Assembly: GCA_015501055.1 (NCBI GenBank)
Contig: JADNYV010000311.1
Coordinates: forward strand, 1-40,119
Length of the DNA: 40,119 nucleotides
Source of the DNA: Mucidula mucida
Lineage: Eukaryota; Basidiomycota; Agaricomycetes; Agaricales; Physalacriaceae
Direction of reading: 5' to 3'
Positions 22,256 to 33,415 of the stretch are shown piece by piece. Under the pieces are notes generated by a model. That model was not told the origin of the DNA, did no database searches, and saw only the letters and a program-made list of their open reading frames with translations. Each line of letters opens with the position of its first letter. Position 1 is the first letter of the stretch. The translations under genes and the position numbers were made by a program.

Positions 22256-23100
22256 TTGCACACAAGTGATGAATATATATGTGTATATCTTCTCATAATT
22301 TTAGATATTTGTGAAATGTTTACGGCGAGAACAAGTGTGGCGCTACACAATAGAACGGTGTTCAATGCGCCCTATGCACATTTTGACTAAGAGACGGCTC
22401 GGTGAAATCAGCAATGTCTTGATATAAAAGTCGTTGTTCTAAATGGACGAGGTAGGCGGCTCTGGACACCGCGAGGTAGTATGATGGAATGCATGTTAAA
22501 GATCAGCGAGACCCAGACGTGTGTTTCCATAATGGGGTGTGGAGTTTACCTTGTAGCAGCGCAGACCAAGACGAGTGCCATTCTAGCACTACATGAAACC
22601 AAAGTAAGGCGAAAAAGTCTCCACTCCTAGCCTACGAGGCTACTGTCCAGGCCCTTAGTGAACGCGCTCCGACGTGGTTTTGAGGAAGTCAGCGTTTAAA
22701 GAGGTGCTGCCGACGTCCCGCTGCTACGAAGAACTTTGAATGTGGTTGGATGAAGGTCGCAATGGTAGGACCTGGGTAAGCGACTTCTTCCTCCTGCCAT
22801 CATGTCGTGACGCGGCACCTCTAATATTTGACCCACGCCGGGCGTCGCGGTCAAAATCAGCCTCTATGCTCTTGGATTCTCCTGTTACGCCGAATCTTTC
22901 GTCAGGAAGAAGAAGCTCTAGATGTTGACGCAAAAAACTCACGCTCCCCGTTAACGGAGACGCGTCGGCAGGAAGCGCGCCTGACCACTGTACCTTAATG
23001 GACCGATAACAAGTGTGGGTCCTTCTCCGGATCAAGCCAGGATTGACGACGCGGCTGTGCTGGACTAAATACCAATGATCAGGTACATCCCTCCTTTATC
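22256..23100. other. Intergenic, no gene recognised
   Basis: Contains only short overlapping frames (for example 22724-23035 minus) with no motif, splice pattern or repeat that I can support. Confidence 0.4.
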
Positions 23101-23800
23101 ATGCACGCCCAGGACAACTCCCCCACAGAATACCACTCTGCAATGAAGGATGTATCTGAGGACGACGATTTCCCTGATGAAGATGCCGAGTCAGACTACC
23201 AGAGTTGCACTTGCAGGTCCCTCATCTTAGATGAATCTGAGGCGCGCAGAGCCAGATACGCATACCGTTGATTGTTTTTCCATCAGTTTGCACGCGCAGC
23301 CCGGAACGAATGCAAAGCTCTCGCTGAACATACCGCATGTATAACGCTTGCTATTATCAACGAGATCGGTTCAAGAGCGAGTCAATCCGTGATTCTTAAC
23401 GCGAATATCTTCAACCTCTGCGCGTAAGTTTTGTTTTCTTTACTTCAGTGGCATGTCTGACGTTAGTTATAATACCATTGGCGAAGTCAAACGGAGAATT
23501 ACCAGGTTCTCGACACTTGGTCGCTTCAAATACCTTACGGAGCGCGGGAGGATCAGCAATGAAGTCAAATACCTGCGCGGGCGCGTCGACAATGCGCGAA
23601 TCGCGTTCAAGGTGAGTGTCGTAGTTGATGAACAAATCTTCCTAACATCCGTGAAGATCAGAAGCGACATCTAGACAGCAGGGTTACTGCATGACCTCCG
23701 GGTGATGCAGACATGTCTTGCAGCGCGCGTTGAGGATATCTACATGGGTCAGCAGGCTACGCACCACATGTTGCATACGCTTCTGGTGCCGAGGTCAGTA
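23101..23800 (+). pseudogene. 4HB family copy D, exons 2 and 3 deleted
   Basis: A first-exon-like segment (23101-23271; acidic, with FPDEDAESDYQSC) runs straight into a stop. Only 15 bases later an acceptor leads to an exon-4-like segment (23287-23423, exactly 137 nt as in copies B and C; ARNECKALAEHTACITLAII). Exon 5-like (23467-23611; FSTLGRFKYLTERGRISNEV) and exon 6-like (from 23657) follow, the latter with TAG at 23672-23674 where B and C have a serine codon. The roughly 650 coding bases of exons 2 and 3 are missing, so the internal deletion joined intron 1 or exon 1 to the end of intron 3. It is the most diverged of the copies and probably the oldest relic. The 23.8-24.58 kb stretch after it shows no gene. 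Confidence 0.75.
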
Positions 23801-24580
23801 CCGATACGTCTCTGCTCCGTTCCTTAAACTTGAATAATCTTGATGCAGGTTTGAGGACGTAGCGCGCATGACAATGGGCAATGCTGAGGAAGGGGGTGTC
23901 TGTTCATCCCAGGGCGAGCTTGCTGAGGCAGAGCCTAGTCATCAAGTGAAGTTTAAGTTGTTAAGATTTCCACGCGGGCGCGCTAAGAGCGGTTAAGCTC
24001 ACAATTGAACACGAGTAAGCATTGTGGTTGTGGAGGTGTTAGACACCCAGCATCTACTGGACCGTATTTATACCTACAGTAGTAGTTCTAGAATATTCTA
24101 TTTACTAAGCAATGAGTCAGTTTGAGTGTTCTCCAAGGTTCGAGCACTGGCGAGTTGCTGACAGCCAGAACTCCAACATAAGTAAGTACTGTCAGTACGT
24201 TGGTCGGAGGTCAGAAAAGCAATGAATGGTGCAAATATGTCTGCGAGTCAAGGAGATACAATATAGATGCCGGGGCCTTGCCAGCTCGTAACGCATTCGC
24301 AAGCGGCCGCGTTAGGCAGCGTTAAAGCAGGTAAGTCATTCGATTCATCCATACAGCAATGGCAGAAGATCGGAATTGAGCGCGTACCTCTGCACGCACG
24401 TGATAAGGGCGCTGTTTAAAATTTGTGCAGCGGTTCCGGGGTCCCGTCATCCTGCCCCCACCATCCCGCCCACGCGCGTCGCCTTGTTTCGCGTTTTCCG
24501 CCTCCATCGCCAGCGGACACGTAACGCGCGTGTGTGTACGGAAGCTCTCGTTGCCTAGAAGAAGGTCGACAGAGAGCACC

Positions 24581-25694
24581 ATGTCGACGGCGATACACGC
24601 GTGCCAGCTCTGCGGCCAGGCGTTCCACAGGCCGAGCGCGCTCAAGGTACACATGAACACGCATACCGGTGCAAAACGTGTGGTTTTCCAGGTCTTTCTG
24701 CGTTTTGACTGTGTGCTGATGTTACGTAGCATTTGTGTGTCCTTGGAAGGGCTGCGAAAAGACGTTCAGCGTGAACAGCAACATGCGGCGACACCTGCGT
24801 ACGCACACGGATGAAGAGTTTCCCGACGACGATGCGGAGGACGACGCGGCACACGACGTGCCGCGTCGACCTGCCCGTCAGTACTCGGCAGACCCATACC
24901 CACGCGAGCGCTATCCCGAACCCGAATATCACCAGCACCATCGCCCTATGGAATCGTACGGCCACCAGTACCCGCCGCAGCCGCCGATCTACGGCGCGTA
25001 CCCTATAGACGATCCCAGTACGCGTCACGCGTCCATCTCACGCAGCTCATCTGCGACATCAGCTAGCAGTGTCGACGATGGGTACTGGTTTCCTCATCAA
25101 CAGCACCACTTTCCCATTCCCCAACCATCGCACGTTCCGCATCTGCCTCCGCCCCCTCCTCCGTATCCTTTCCCAGCTGCGCGGCCACACGGCTATCCCC
25201 GTCCTCCACCGCTCATACCATATTCGCAGGCTCTCCCGCCCCCTCCTCCTCCTCCCTTGCCGGTACAGGACGAGTGGGCGTGGTGCCATGCGATTAACGT
25301 ATCGCCAGAGAGAGACCGACGCCCACGCGAGATCGCGCCCAGTCAAAAGCCGCTGCCGCCGCCATTTCCGCGACAGCGACCACCGCCTATTCAGCAGGAG
25401 GATCCTTTTTCGACATCGCTCCCAATTACGGGCCGCACTGTCTATGCTGTCCCGCGTTTGCTGCAAACGTCGTCGGCGCCAATCTCGAGACAGGGCGTCT
25501 CTGATATTTTGGATCATATGGGTGATGACTCGGAGGACGAGGCAGAGGAACGCGCCCAGAAGGAGCATGGCGAGGATGATTACGAGTATGAGAAGCGTGT
25601 TATGAGGATGGCTGGTGAGATGCGTACTACGAGAGCTAGTAAACGCGCTAGTGCTAGTGCAAGTGTTAGTGGGAAGAGGAGAAGGCTTAGTTGA
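24581..25694 (+). CDS. C2H2 zinc-finger transcription factor
   Basis: Two exons (24581-24677, 24730-25694) give 353 residues. Two tandem C2H2 fingers open the protein. Finger 1 is at about residues 8-28 (CQLCGQAFHRPSALKVHMNTH) and finger 2 at about 36-58 (CPWKGCEKTFSVNSNM then RRHLRTH), joined by the linker THTGAKPF across the intron. An acidic patch EEFPDDDAEDDAAHD follows, then a long proline-, tyrosine- and histidine-rich region (residues about 80-260) typical of an activation domain, and a basic C-terminus (SKRASASASVSGKRRRLS) that could be a nuclear localisation signal. Two fingers can bind a short DNA site; the targets are unknown. The start at 24581 is right because finger 1 begins seven residues later. 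A fragment of a relative lies at 7780-8003. Confidence 0.88.
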
Positions 25695-28553
25695 TGCGAT
25701 CTTTTTTGTGGCGGGATGTTCTTATGTATATAATTGCGATGTTCTTGGTCCGCCGATGTCGATGTTTCGTCCGCTATAGATGGGGAGACATTTGTAAAGC
25801 CTTTGTTCTTCCTTATAAGCGGGTTCTAACTTTTTAGGTATCGGTACTTGGATTCTACATAGAGGTATGATTGATTTCTTCTGATCGATTGGACACTTAT
25901 CTGACTGTCTTATAGGCCAGGTTGTTTGCACTGTTTTCGATTCACCTTTTTACAAAGCCCTTTCCAACGATGTTTTGTCATCTCAGACAGCATTCTCATT
26001 GTTGGCCGAGCGCAAAGGTACTACTAGCACAGTGGCTGGTGTCAATTGTAGGAAGAGGTACAAATTCATATATTTACTTCTACATGAGTGTCAATGACTG
26101 CCCCGCTGTTCACCAAGCTTGGACTGCTTCCTCTTCACTTCCGTCGAGTCACAATGGCACTGCTCACCGGAGTCCGAACTGGCAAAGCTAACACTGGACG
26201 TCTTCCACTCCGCAAGTCATGGATCGTGGTTAGGTGACATTCAATGGGCAATTGATCACCTACCACAATCCTCAAGACACAGGTTTGATGAAATGATTAA
26301 AGAGGATTACTCACATCGCAAAGACGAGTCTCCAGCTGCAGGTCGACTCCTCACACCGACCAAACCAGCACATTGAGTCTTTTTTTTTTTTCGTGAGACA
26401 CTCACTACCTTCGGCTTCGGGTCACCCAAACACAGGACGCGGCTTCTACTCTCTGATCACCCTCTTGCTCTAGAACAGCTAAGACGGGCAGACATATATC
26501 ATCCTTTCGTTTTGCGGGGGTCGTCAATTGGATCGCCCGAACATGCCATCCTGCTCTGTTGAAGGAGATCCGGACCTGGTTTAGCTCTTCTCACGCCTAA
26601 GCTGCCTCACCTCGACCTCGAGTCATGCCCCATACAGCCTGAACATGCCCTGGATACTCTTCGGGGCATGATATATGCCTGGCCTCCGGTAGCAAACGCT
26701 GAGATAATGGAATTGTTCAAAGGCTTCGAGCTTGATACGACAAGCCGCTGCCGGTGCTACGGACATGGCACAGGAGGGACTCCCAGCTGTCCCGTTCGTG
26801 CAGCCAACAGATGGATAACGATAGCAACCTCGGATTCTGACACCGAACTTCTTACACTTGTATGATGAGTTCCTTGATATACCTAGTTTTCTACCCCCCC
26901 CTTCGTAGTTGGGCTACCAGCCTTATGCTGGGTATCGAGGCCTCGTGCCTTTGCAAGAGATGCATGAGCACCTTCTTATGCGGAGATATCCTCACGTGCT
27001 GATGAAACAGGGCCTGGTTTTCCACACCCCCGGCCGTTTCCTGATTGGGACCTGGTGGTTGGTGGGTGGCAGGATAACCCTCGCCTTGTGGTTAAGACGA
27101 CAGGTTTTCGGGACCACGTGTGTGCCCAACTCACAGCCGATCGACTCCCCCGCGCTGTGCACTGGTCCCCAACCTCACGCTAGGAAGACGACCAGCATTC
27201 CTGACTCCCACCCAGGGGCCACCCATTCAAGGGTATGAAAATAAATCGAATCAAAAACTTTCGAATCAATGCCAACATCTTCCGATACAAACTAAAACAA
27301 GACAGTTGGGGGCCATCACTGCAGCAATTCCGTCTTCAGGCAGAAAACAAGTCGTTATGCAGTCATTTGTGGGGTTGGCAGTGGGAGTGGGTGAACGGAG
27401 GTAGTACGAGCGAGGCTTGCAGTCTTCGTGGCCGTGGAGATGGAATGGCCCACTCGTAGCCCACATTGGAGTACTAGTAGAGGACGAGAGACGCACGCTT
27501 AGCAAAGCCTTGACACAGAGCCAATCGGTGGGTGGCCACTCTTTGACAGCAGCTCCAGCAGGAGGGCGCGCTACGGTCTGAAGACAAGAAGCTTACGGTG
27601 GTAGTGGTTGTTGCGCTGGAGTTGAACGAGTGTGAAGCCTTGGACGTGGTAGAACAAGGCGAAGGATGGTGGTGTTAGACATTACTCGTATCGTCTACTT
27701 GGCGAGTATACTGTCCCATCGATGCCATGATTATAATCTTGGCTCCAGCTAGCAAACGGACAGTCTCCCACACCTCAGCGACCATTTTGGGCTGTCATGG
27801 ATTAGGACTCGAGGACTACTTGGGTGCGTCAGCGGAACAACATACGCGTCGAAGCCTACGTAACGGCATGCGTTCCAGTTGCGCTTTCCCGTACCAGAGC
27901 TCCACCTACATGTACCCCACACGGCGCTTCTTTGTAGCTCGTCTTGGACGGTGCGGGCTTATTTTGAGCCTGAACGCGTCGGATGTGGTGGATGTGGTGT
28001 ATTCACACCGGCGTTCTCATTCGTCGATGGAGTGTGTTCTCGTCCAGGTGGGTGGGAAAACACGAAGCAAGGCAGGGGGGCCACCATTCAAGGATTGAAA
28101 CAGAACTTTCGAATCTATGTCAACAGCTCCGATACAGACACCAACCCAAGAGACCAGTATTGGGACCAGTCTGACTGTCTCAATTCCGTAGATAGGCATA
28201 AAAAAAACTGCACAAACATTGTCATTTCAACCGTCTCCCGTACAGTATCAAATCAGCGTGACCCAGTCAGAGGAGTCCAAGCAATGTTGACCTCAGTCCG
28301 GTAATCTGCCGCCTAATGTCTTTCAGGTGATCTTGAACGCATTCTGGCACCCATTATTGGGATATCTTTTCCCAGAATCTTGGGCGTCATAAAAATCAAC
28401 CCCCGACAACCATCTTGGATTTTTGCGACATCATGCTCCGGCGTTCTGCGTCTTATTTCTTCTGCCTCTTTGCAGAAATCATTACATCATTGACCATACC
28501 CTATTATATCAACAGCTCTCGGTCTAAAGAAATTCGAGCCCTTCACTCCCTTC
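25695..28553. other. Gene-poor stretch with degenerate open frames
   Basis: No intact gene. Plus-strand frames at 26119-26376, 26668-26865 (MIYAWPPVANAEIMELFKGF) and 26909-27238 have protein-like composition but no start-to-stop structure. They could be scraps of a transposable element, but I found no reverse transcriptase, integrase or transposase motif. A run of 12 T occurs near 26380. Two related segments are listed separately. Confidence 0.35.
27218..28140. repeat. Diverged direct repeat pair about 860 bp apart
   Basis: The segments at about 27218-27292 and 28078-28140 match in order: GGCCACC(C)ATTCAAGG, AAACTTTCGAATC, then ATG.CAACA followed by TCCGATACA.AC. Both are plus-oriented. They may be long-terminal-repeat remnants or a duplicated scrap. 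No element between them is recognisable. Confidence 0.45.
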
Positions 28554-29624
28554 TCAGTCTGCCTCTTTAATATACGCGCCTCCAGTCCTACGTCCTCGAA
28601 CCTGCATCAGGACATTCAGTATTTAATCGACTGGAATGACGGGAACCGACCTCCACCAAAATCGTGCGCAACATGCGGTGGGTCGTCTTTTGACCCTTGC
28701 AGATGTCTTCCATGCGCGATTCGAGACGTATTTGCATGTTTGTGAGGTCGGTGAGTAACCGCGTTGTTGATATGTCGCTGCGAATCTAAGGGAATCATCA
28801 GCAGCGGTACACATTGAAGATGTAACGAGCATACGTTGAACGCAATCTGCGTTGTCCACGCAAGCGCGTAGGTCCATGACCTCGGCGTTGATTCTTCCGC
28901 GATAGATTAGGTACTTCATGCGCCTGAGTTTCGAGAAGCTCTGGACTCGGGAACTCACAGTGTCAATGGTTCTGTGAGCGAAGTCAGCGTTGAATGATAT
29001 AGTGGGCAGTCTTGTCAATGTACTGGCGAAGATCACATATTCTCCTTCCCACTCAGCGTAGATGCAGGTCCAATCTCTTGCAAGATGGCAAGTGTTATAG
29101 AAGCTGTGTGTGCTCAGCGAGCGCCCGACATTCGTTGCGCGCACTTCTAGCGGTCTTGCGAGGAGAATCAGTTGGGAATTGTGATGTCGACTGTACCCAC
29201 TTCGGCGGCTTGGACAGTCTTCCGCAGGATTCCACACGCGCCCTCCAGCACATCGCCAAACACAGGAACCAGCTTCGCGACACTCTCCGCAACGTCGAGG
29301 CAAGTAATGAGGTTTTGCCATGTTCGACGGTCCAAAGACCGATGCGGAGTAGCCCACATTGCTGGATAGCGTGTCGAGGCGAGCCCTCATCTCTCCCTGA
29401 AGTACGGCAGGGACTTGTACAAGATCATTTGACGGTCTATCCAGCGAATGATCGAACAGAATTCTTCCCTCAAGCACATTGGAGGTAAAGGGTGTGTGGT
29501 ACAGTACTCGACTGGGAATATAGAGTATACAAGTTCCCCACCTGCAGGTGTCGGATACGGCTACTTTCCTGGACATCAGGAGAACGGAAAACGCCTGAAG
29601 GTCTATCAGTCTAAGCCTTATCAT
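28554..29624 (-). pseudogene. 4HB family copy E, 5'-truncated and frame-broken
   Basis: On the minus strand the exon-3 equivalent begins at about 29620 (LQAFSVLLMSRKVAV) and the last exon ends at 28554 with RGRRTGGAYIKEAD before the stop. Recognisable pieces include YIPSRVLYHTPF, RARLDTLSSNVGYS, FGDVLEGACGILRKTVQAAE (in another frame), SRVQSFSKLRRMKYLIYRGR and INAEVMDLR. Exons 1 and 2 are absent. The frame changes after SNMA near 29330 and again near VDNA (about 28850). Indels alone could be base errors, but the missing 5' exons make this a relic. It is the only copy on the minus strand. Confidence 0.75.
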
Positions 29625-30059
29625 TTACTGGCGAAACCTCCACCCTCAATGTCGCTCTCGGCCCCCGCATCTAGATAACGGGGGTTTTGTTATCGACACT
29701 CAATGCTCGAGGACCCGATGAAAAAATATTTCAGCTTCCCTATCTTCTCCAAGTCGAATGTGCTTGTCGTGAGATGTGAGATGTGGCGCAATTGTAGATA
29801 CCGCCACACCGTGTCAACACAGCCGTGTCGTCTGTGCCATGAGATCACGGTGGTATAGGGTACAGACGGTTTCGCGAAACCCTCGAGTGTATCGATACCT
29901 ACAATCTCTATCATGAGAAGCCATAAATCCATACATCAACCATGAAATCAAAACTAGTTACAAGCAAAACAAACACCCAAAATTATAGTAGTCTCGTAAA
30001 ATAGACTCCATGAAAGCAAAAAGAAAACGAATAATAGCTTGTATAGAACATGATGATCA
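29625..30059. other. Intergenic, no gene recognised
   Basis: Lies between the 5' end of relic E and the 3' end of the Dma1-type gene; no motif or repeat seen. The A/T-rich part just before 30060 is probably the 3' UTR of the minus-strand gene. Confidence 0.4.
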
Positions 30060-31565
30060 TCACGACCCCAACTTGACCTCCCTCTCGATGACCCTCTCCT
30101 CATCGCCCATGTCCATCGCCTCCTCGGAGCCAGACGCCGACCCAGGATGCGTGATGAGCGTAGGCCCCCCTACTGTAGGGGCTTCGACGTCCATCGCCTG
30201 CTCCTCCAGGGCTGCCTCTGCCTCTGCCTCCTCGTCCCGTATGCCTTCTAAATCAATCTCCATCCTACTGCGACGGCGACCTGCAGAGCCCTCACCCTCG
30301 ACCTCGGTCTCTGCCCCTGCGTCGCGCTCGCGGTCTTCCTGGCGTCGCTTCTCCTTTGCTGCCTTTGACGGCGAAACGGTCTTGTCGGCCTCGTCGTCTG
30401 CTGCATCAGAGTCTAGAGCTTCCTCCTCCTCGAGGACCTAAGGAAATCATCAGTACTGGTATATTAGAAGCATATCGACATACCTCAATCTCAACGTCCT
30501 CCTCAAGGTCTGCAAATGTTCGACACAGAGGGCAGGTGAAAGCAGGGTGGTGGTTCTCGAGCAACGGGCGAATGCACTTGTAGTGGAAGGTGTGCGAGCA
30601 CGGCGCGATGAAAAGCGCTTGCCGTATAGAAACGGCGAATAGACCTGGAGGAGACATTAGCATATACAATATCCAGGCAGATATTGCGTACATATGCAGC
30701 AATCGGGTATATTGGCCTTGCTACCGCCTGCAGCGGATTTGGATACCTGTATAGGTGCTGCAGCGAGACTCTTCAAATTCTTCAACGCGTTCGTACTGTC
30801 CGGCAATTAGCGCTGTCAAAGCTCTTGGGATATTACTCACTTGAATGCATTCTTCCCGCCCTGCCACTCCCGACCCACCTCTACCCGTATCTTGACACTC
30901 TTGTAGATATCCTCCGTGCCACCTTGATAGTCCACTCCAAGCTGGAGAATATCGCCGTCGCGCAGCACACTGGCCCGACTCTCGGTGTTCGCCGGGCTCA
31001 ACCTAACATGGTTGAGAAACGTGCCACTGCTGCTCCTGGTATCGCGCACATAAAACACGCCCGGCGCCTCGCACCAGACCTCGGCATGCGCACGGGAAAC
31101 CACCTTTGATTTGAAGGCAATCTTGTTGGTGGTCGTTGATGCCGCAGGGGGATTCGATCGCTCCGTAAACCGCCCAATACGCAGAGCCACGTCGCCCTCC
31201 TTGAGATCGCGCGTAATGGCATCGAAGCGCAGTGCCCGACGGGAATCAAGGTGCGGCACAAGCCGTATCCGATGCGTCGCCCCGACGCTCGCACTCGGCA
31301 CTACTACTGCCGGTACCGTCGGCACATTCACGGCGCCCCCGCTTCGCCGCCTCCTAAGCATGCCCATACCGCTCATGATACCTCTGCCGCCTCCGCCTTC
31401 GAGGCCAGGACTCGGCGGGTTGTTTAGGTCAGGGCTGACTTCGCGTTCCTGGCTCTGCCGTCGACCGCGCAGCAGATTAAAGTTGAGGATCGTAGAGGCG
31501 CGAGGCGGAGGGGGAGAGTCCTGGTGTGTGAGATGGGGCGCCGCGGGATGCAGCGGCGGATCCAT
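30060..31565 (-). CDS. FHA-RING E3 ubiquitin ligase of the Dma1/Chf type
   Basis: Four minus-strand exons: 31565-30841, 30779-30692, 30644-30484 and 30437-30060. An FHA domain (IRLVPHLDSRRALRF, LRIGRF, SKVVSRAHAEVW, DTRSSSGTFLN, LRDGDILQLG) that binds phosphothreonine is followed by a RING (CCICL, APCSHTFHYKCI, FTCPLC) recruiting an E2, then an acidic, low-complexity tail. This FHA-then-RING order is diagnostic of yeast Dma1/Dma2 and relatives, which act at spindle-position and septation checkpoints. The exon 1 donor reads AAGTGAGT; the frame needs AAG|GTGAGT, so one G seems missing at 30840. The start is uncertain. The ATG at 31565 is in frame, but an upstream frame from 31867 (MLTHLPNASLF) would join if one more base were restored near 31640. 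The RING cysteine codon TGT is split by intron 2. Confidence 0.88.
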
Positions 31566-31867
31566 CGGCAGTGTTGGGGCGACCGTCGTGGGCGGTGAAG
31601 CGAGTTGGGCGACGTGCGCGGGGGAGTGGATTAGACTGGAATGGGCGAGGACTCGTCGTCTTGCTGGGACCAACGCAAGCTGGTACTCCTGGAACTGCTG
31701 GTCCTGCTCTGATCTTGGATCTGGCTGTGATGCAGGGATCCAACGCCGCGGAGCCAGGTGCTAAAGGCTCTCCTGCTGCTGCTGGTGTCGACGTAGTCGT
31801 ACGAGGAGGACGGAGGATGCGTCCAGCTGGTGGTGAAGAGCGAAGCGTTGGGTAGATGAGTCAGCAT

Positions 31868-33415
31868 CGGGGCTTGCCTTTTCGAGTCGCGTGCCTGTGT
31901 GCTCTCTGGGCTGTGGAGACGCCGGCGCTGATGGCCAAAATGCACGCTGGTGAGATGTTTGTACCCATATACAGGCGACCAAGGCAATGTCGTTCGCTTC
32001 GATGTCTTAGTTTTGCCCTAGCTTGGATTGAACTCGCTTAGCCTTGGATCCACGCATACCAGAGTATCCGACTATTTCTCGCCTCGGTTTCGCCCCCTTT
32101 TACTCTATAGCACTGCGTCCGTAACCAATAAGTTTGCGCTCGACGTCTATCGCGTACGAAGATCTATATCCGGGACATCTGTGCGGGACAGACGAAATGC
32201 ATATGCCTATATCACTGCTCAACGGTCTGACTCTCAACTTGAACCGTTGCTACGCGACGTGTACAGCGGCAAGCGTTATCATCAAGTCAAGTCAAGCTTT
32301 CGCCTGATGTTAATAGCATATTATACCCAGTGCGTACTAGCGCAGCCGGTATTGTTTAGCTGGCCAGCTACGTTGCCCTAACCAAACTCCCTGCTTCTAC
32401 CAATCGGCGCGTCGAAAAGTTTTCTCAACGAGTCTAAGACTTGTTTTATTGAATATACACTGACCCCGCCCAATGCGTATGATTTGCTCTAATGTTTCCA
32501 TGAGTACATCAACTTCAATGTTCATCTAAGGCGCCCTCGCCGTCCGCAAGGCTCAACACTGTACCTTTAGTTGTCCTTCGGGTCTCATCTAGGCTTGCCC
32601 CAAAAGACCACCTCCAGTCTACTGCTCAGACGAACTTCTCTGCAACGTGTTTCAACGTCAAACAGTGTTTTCATATCTGACCTATTGAAGACGGAAATAA
32701 CTTCTGAGCTGGCCGTTCGTGTCCTCCGTGAGTGCTATAAACAATCTCTTTCAACGCATCGGCTCTTACCTGTGTCGCTTCGCATTGGTATCATATTCCC
32801 CTACATATCGACACTATGCCTCTCATCCCTCTAGACTGGGTCGATGTGGCTTCATAATAAGACGTCGAATCAGCGTCTGCGGTTCCTTCTTTCCTACTGA
32901 CCGAACCTGGACCGAACAATTTCCAGGATTCTACGCCGCTCTTCTTCGACGTCTTGTTCATCTATTGATCGTAGCCATCAACACACGGAGTGGTATTCTC
33001 GTCATCATGGTCATGATAGTATCTCATGCCTCGCTTCGTAACGCCTTCCTAGTAGGTCAATGCCATCGTAGGGCATATACGTTGTGGCAGTGGCACTATC
33101 GAAATCACCTTCCGCGATCATCTTCTCCAAATATCGGTATGCCCGAGAAGGGGTGCTTCGCAGCGCCATACTCTGCGAGATCATCACACGCTCTCCTCAT
33201 TGGCGACTTCCGCCGAATAACGCCAGGTCAAAAAAGGTCTCCGGAGAAATACAATACATCATTCTTCCACATACATACATATACATTTCCACAACTACAC
33301 ATAATAATCAGTTACAGCCAAATTCTTAACATGGAACGTATTGTCCGGATTGCGCTCCGCCACGCGTGTCGTCTTGCGGTCATGAACATTCTTAACCCGC
33401 GCTCTCACATACTCT
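31868..33415. other. Intergenic, no gene supported
   Basis: A 237-codon plus-strand frame (32719-33432) lacks any family motif, has no clear coding bias that I can judge, and overlaps the 3' end of the oxygenase gene. On the minus strand around 33000-33200 a segment reads RAYRYLEKMIAEGDFDSATA, which looks helical and protein-like but lacks boundaries. I cannot support either as a gene. Confidence 0.35.

Noticed and set aside
25059..25568. 169-codon minus-strand frame opposite the zinc-finger gene
   Set aside because: Arginine-rich shadow of the proline-rich coding strand, with no motif of its own.
26100..27240. Retrotransposon remnant
   Set aside because: Some segments feel element-like, but no reverse transcriptase, RNase H, integrase or transposase signature could be seen, so only a degenerate stretch is reported.
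31111..31764. 217-codon plus-strand frame opposite the Dma1-type gene
   Set aside because: Antisense to a strongly conserved FHA-coding exon; composition is that of a complementary shadow.
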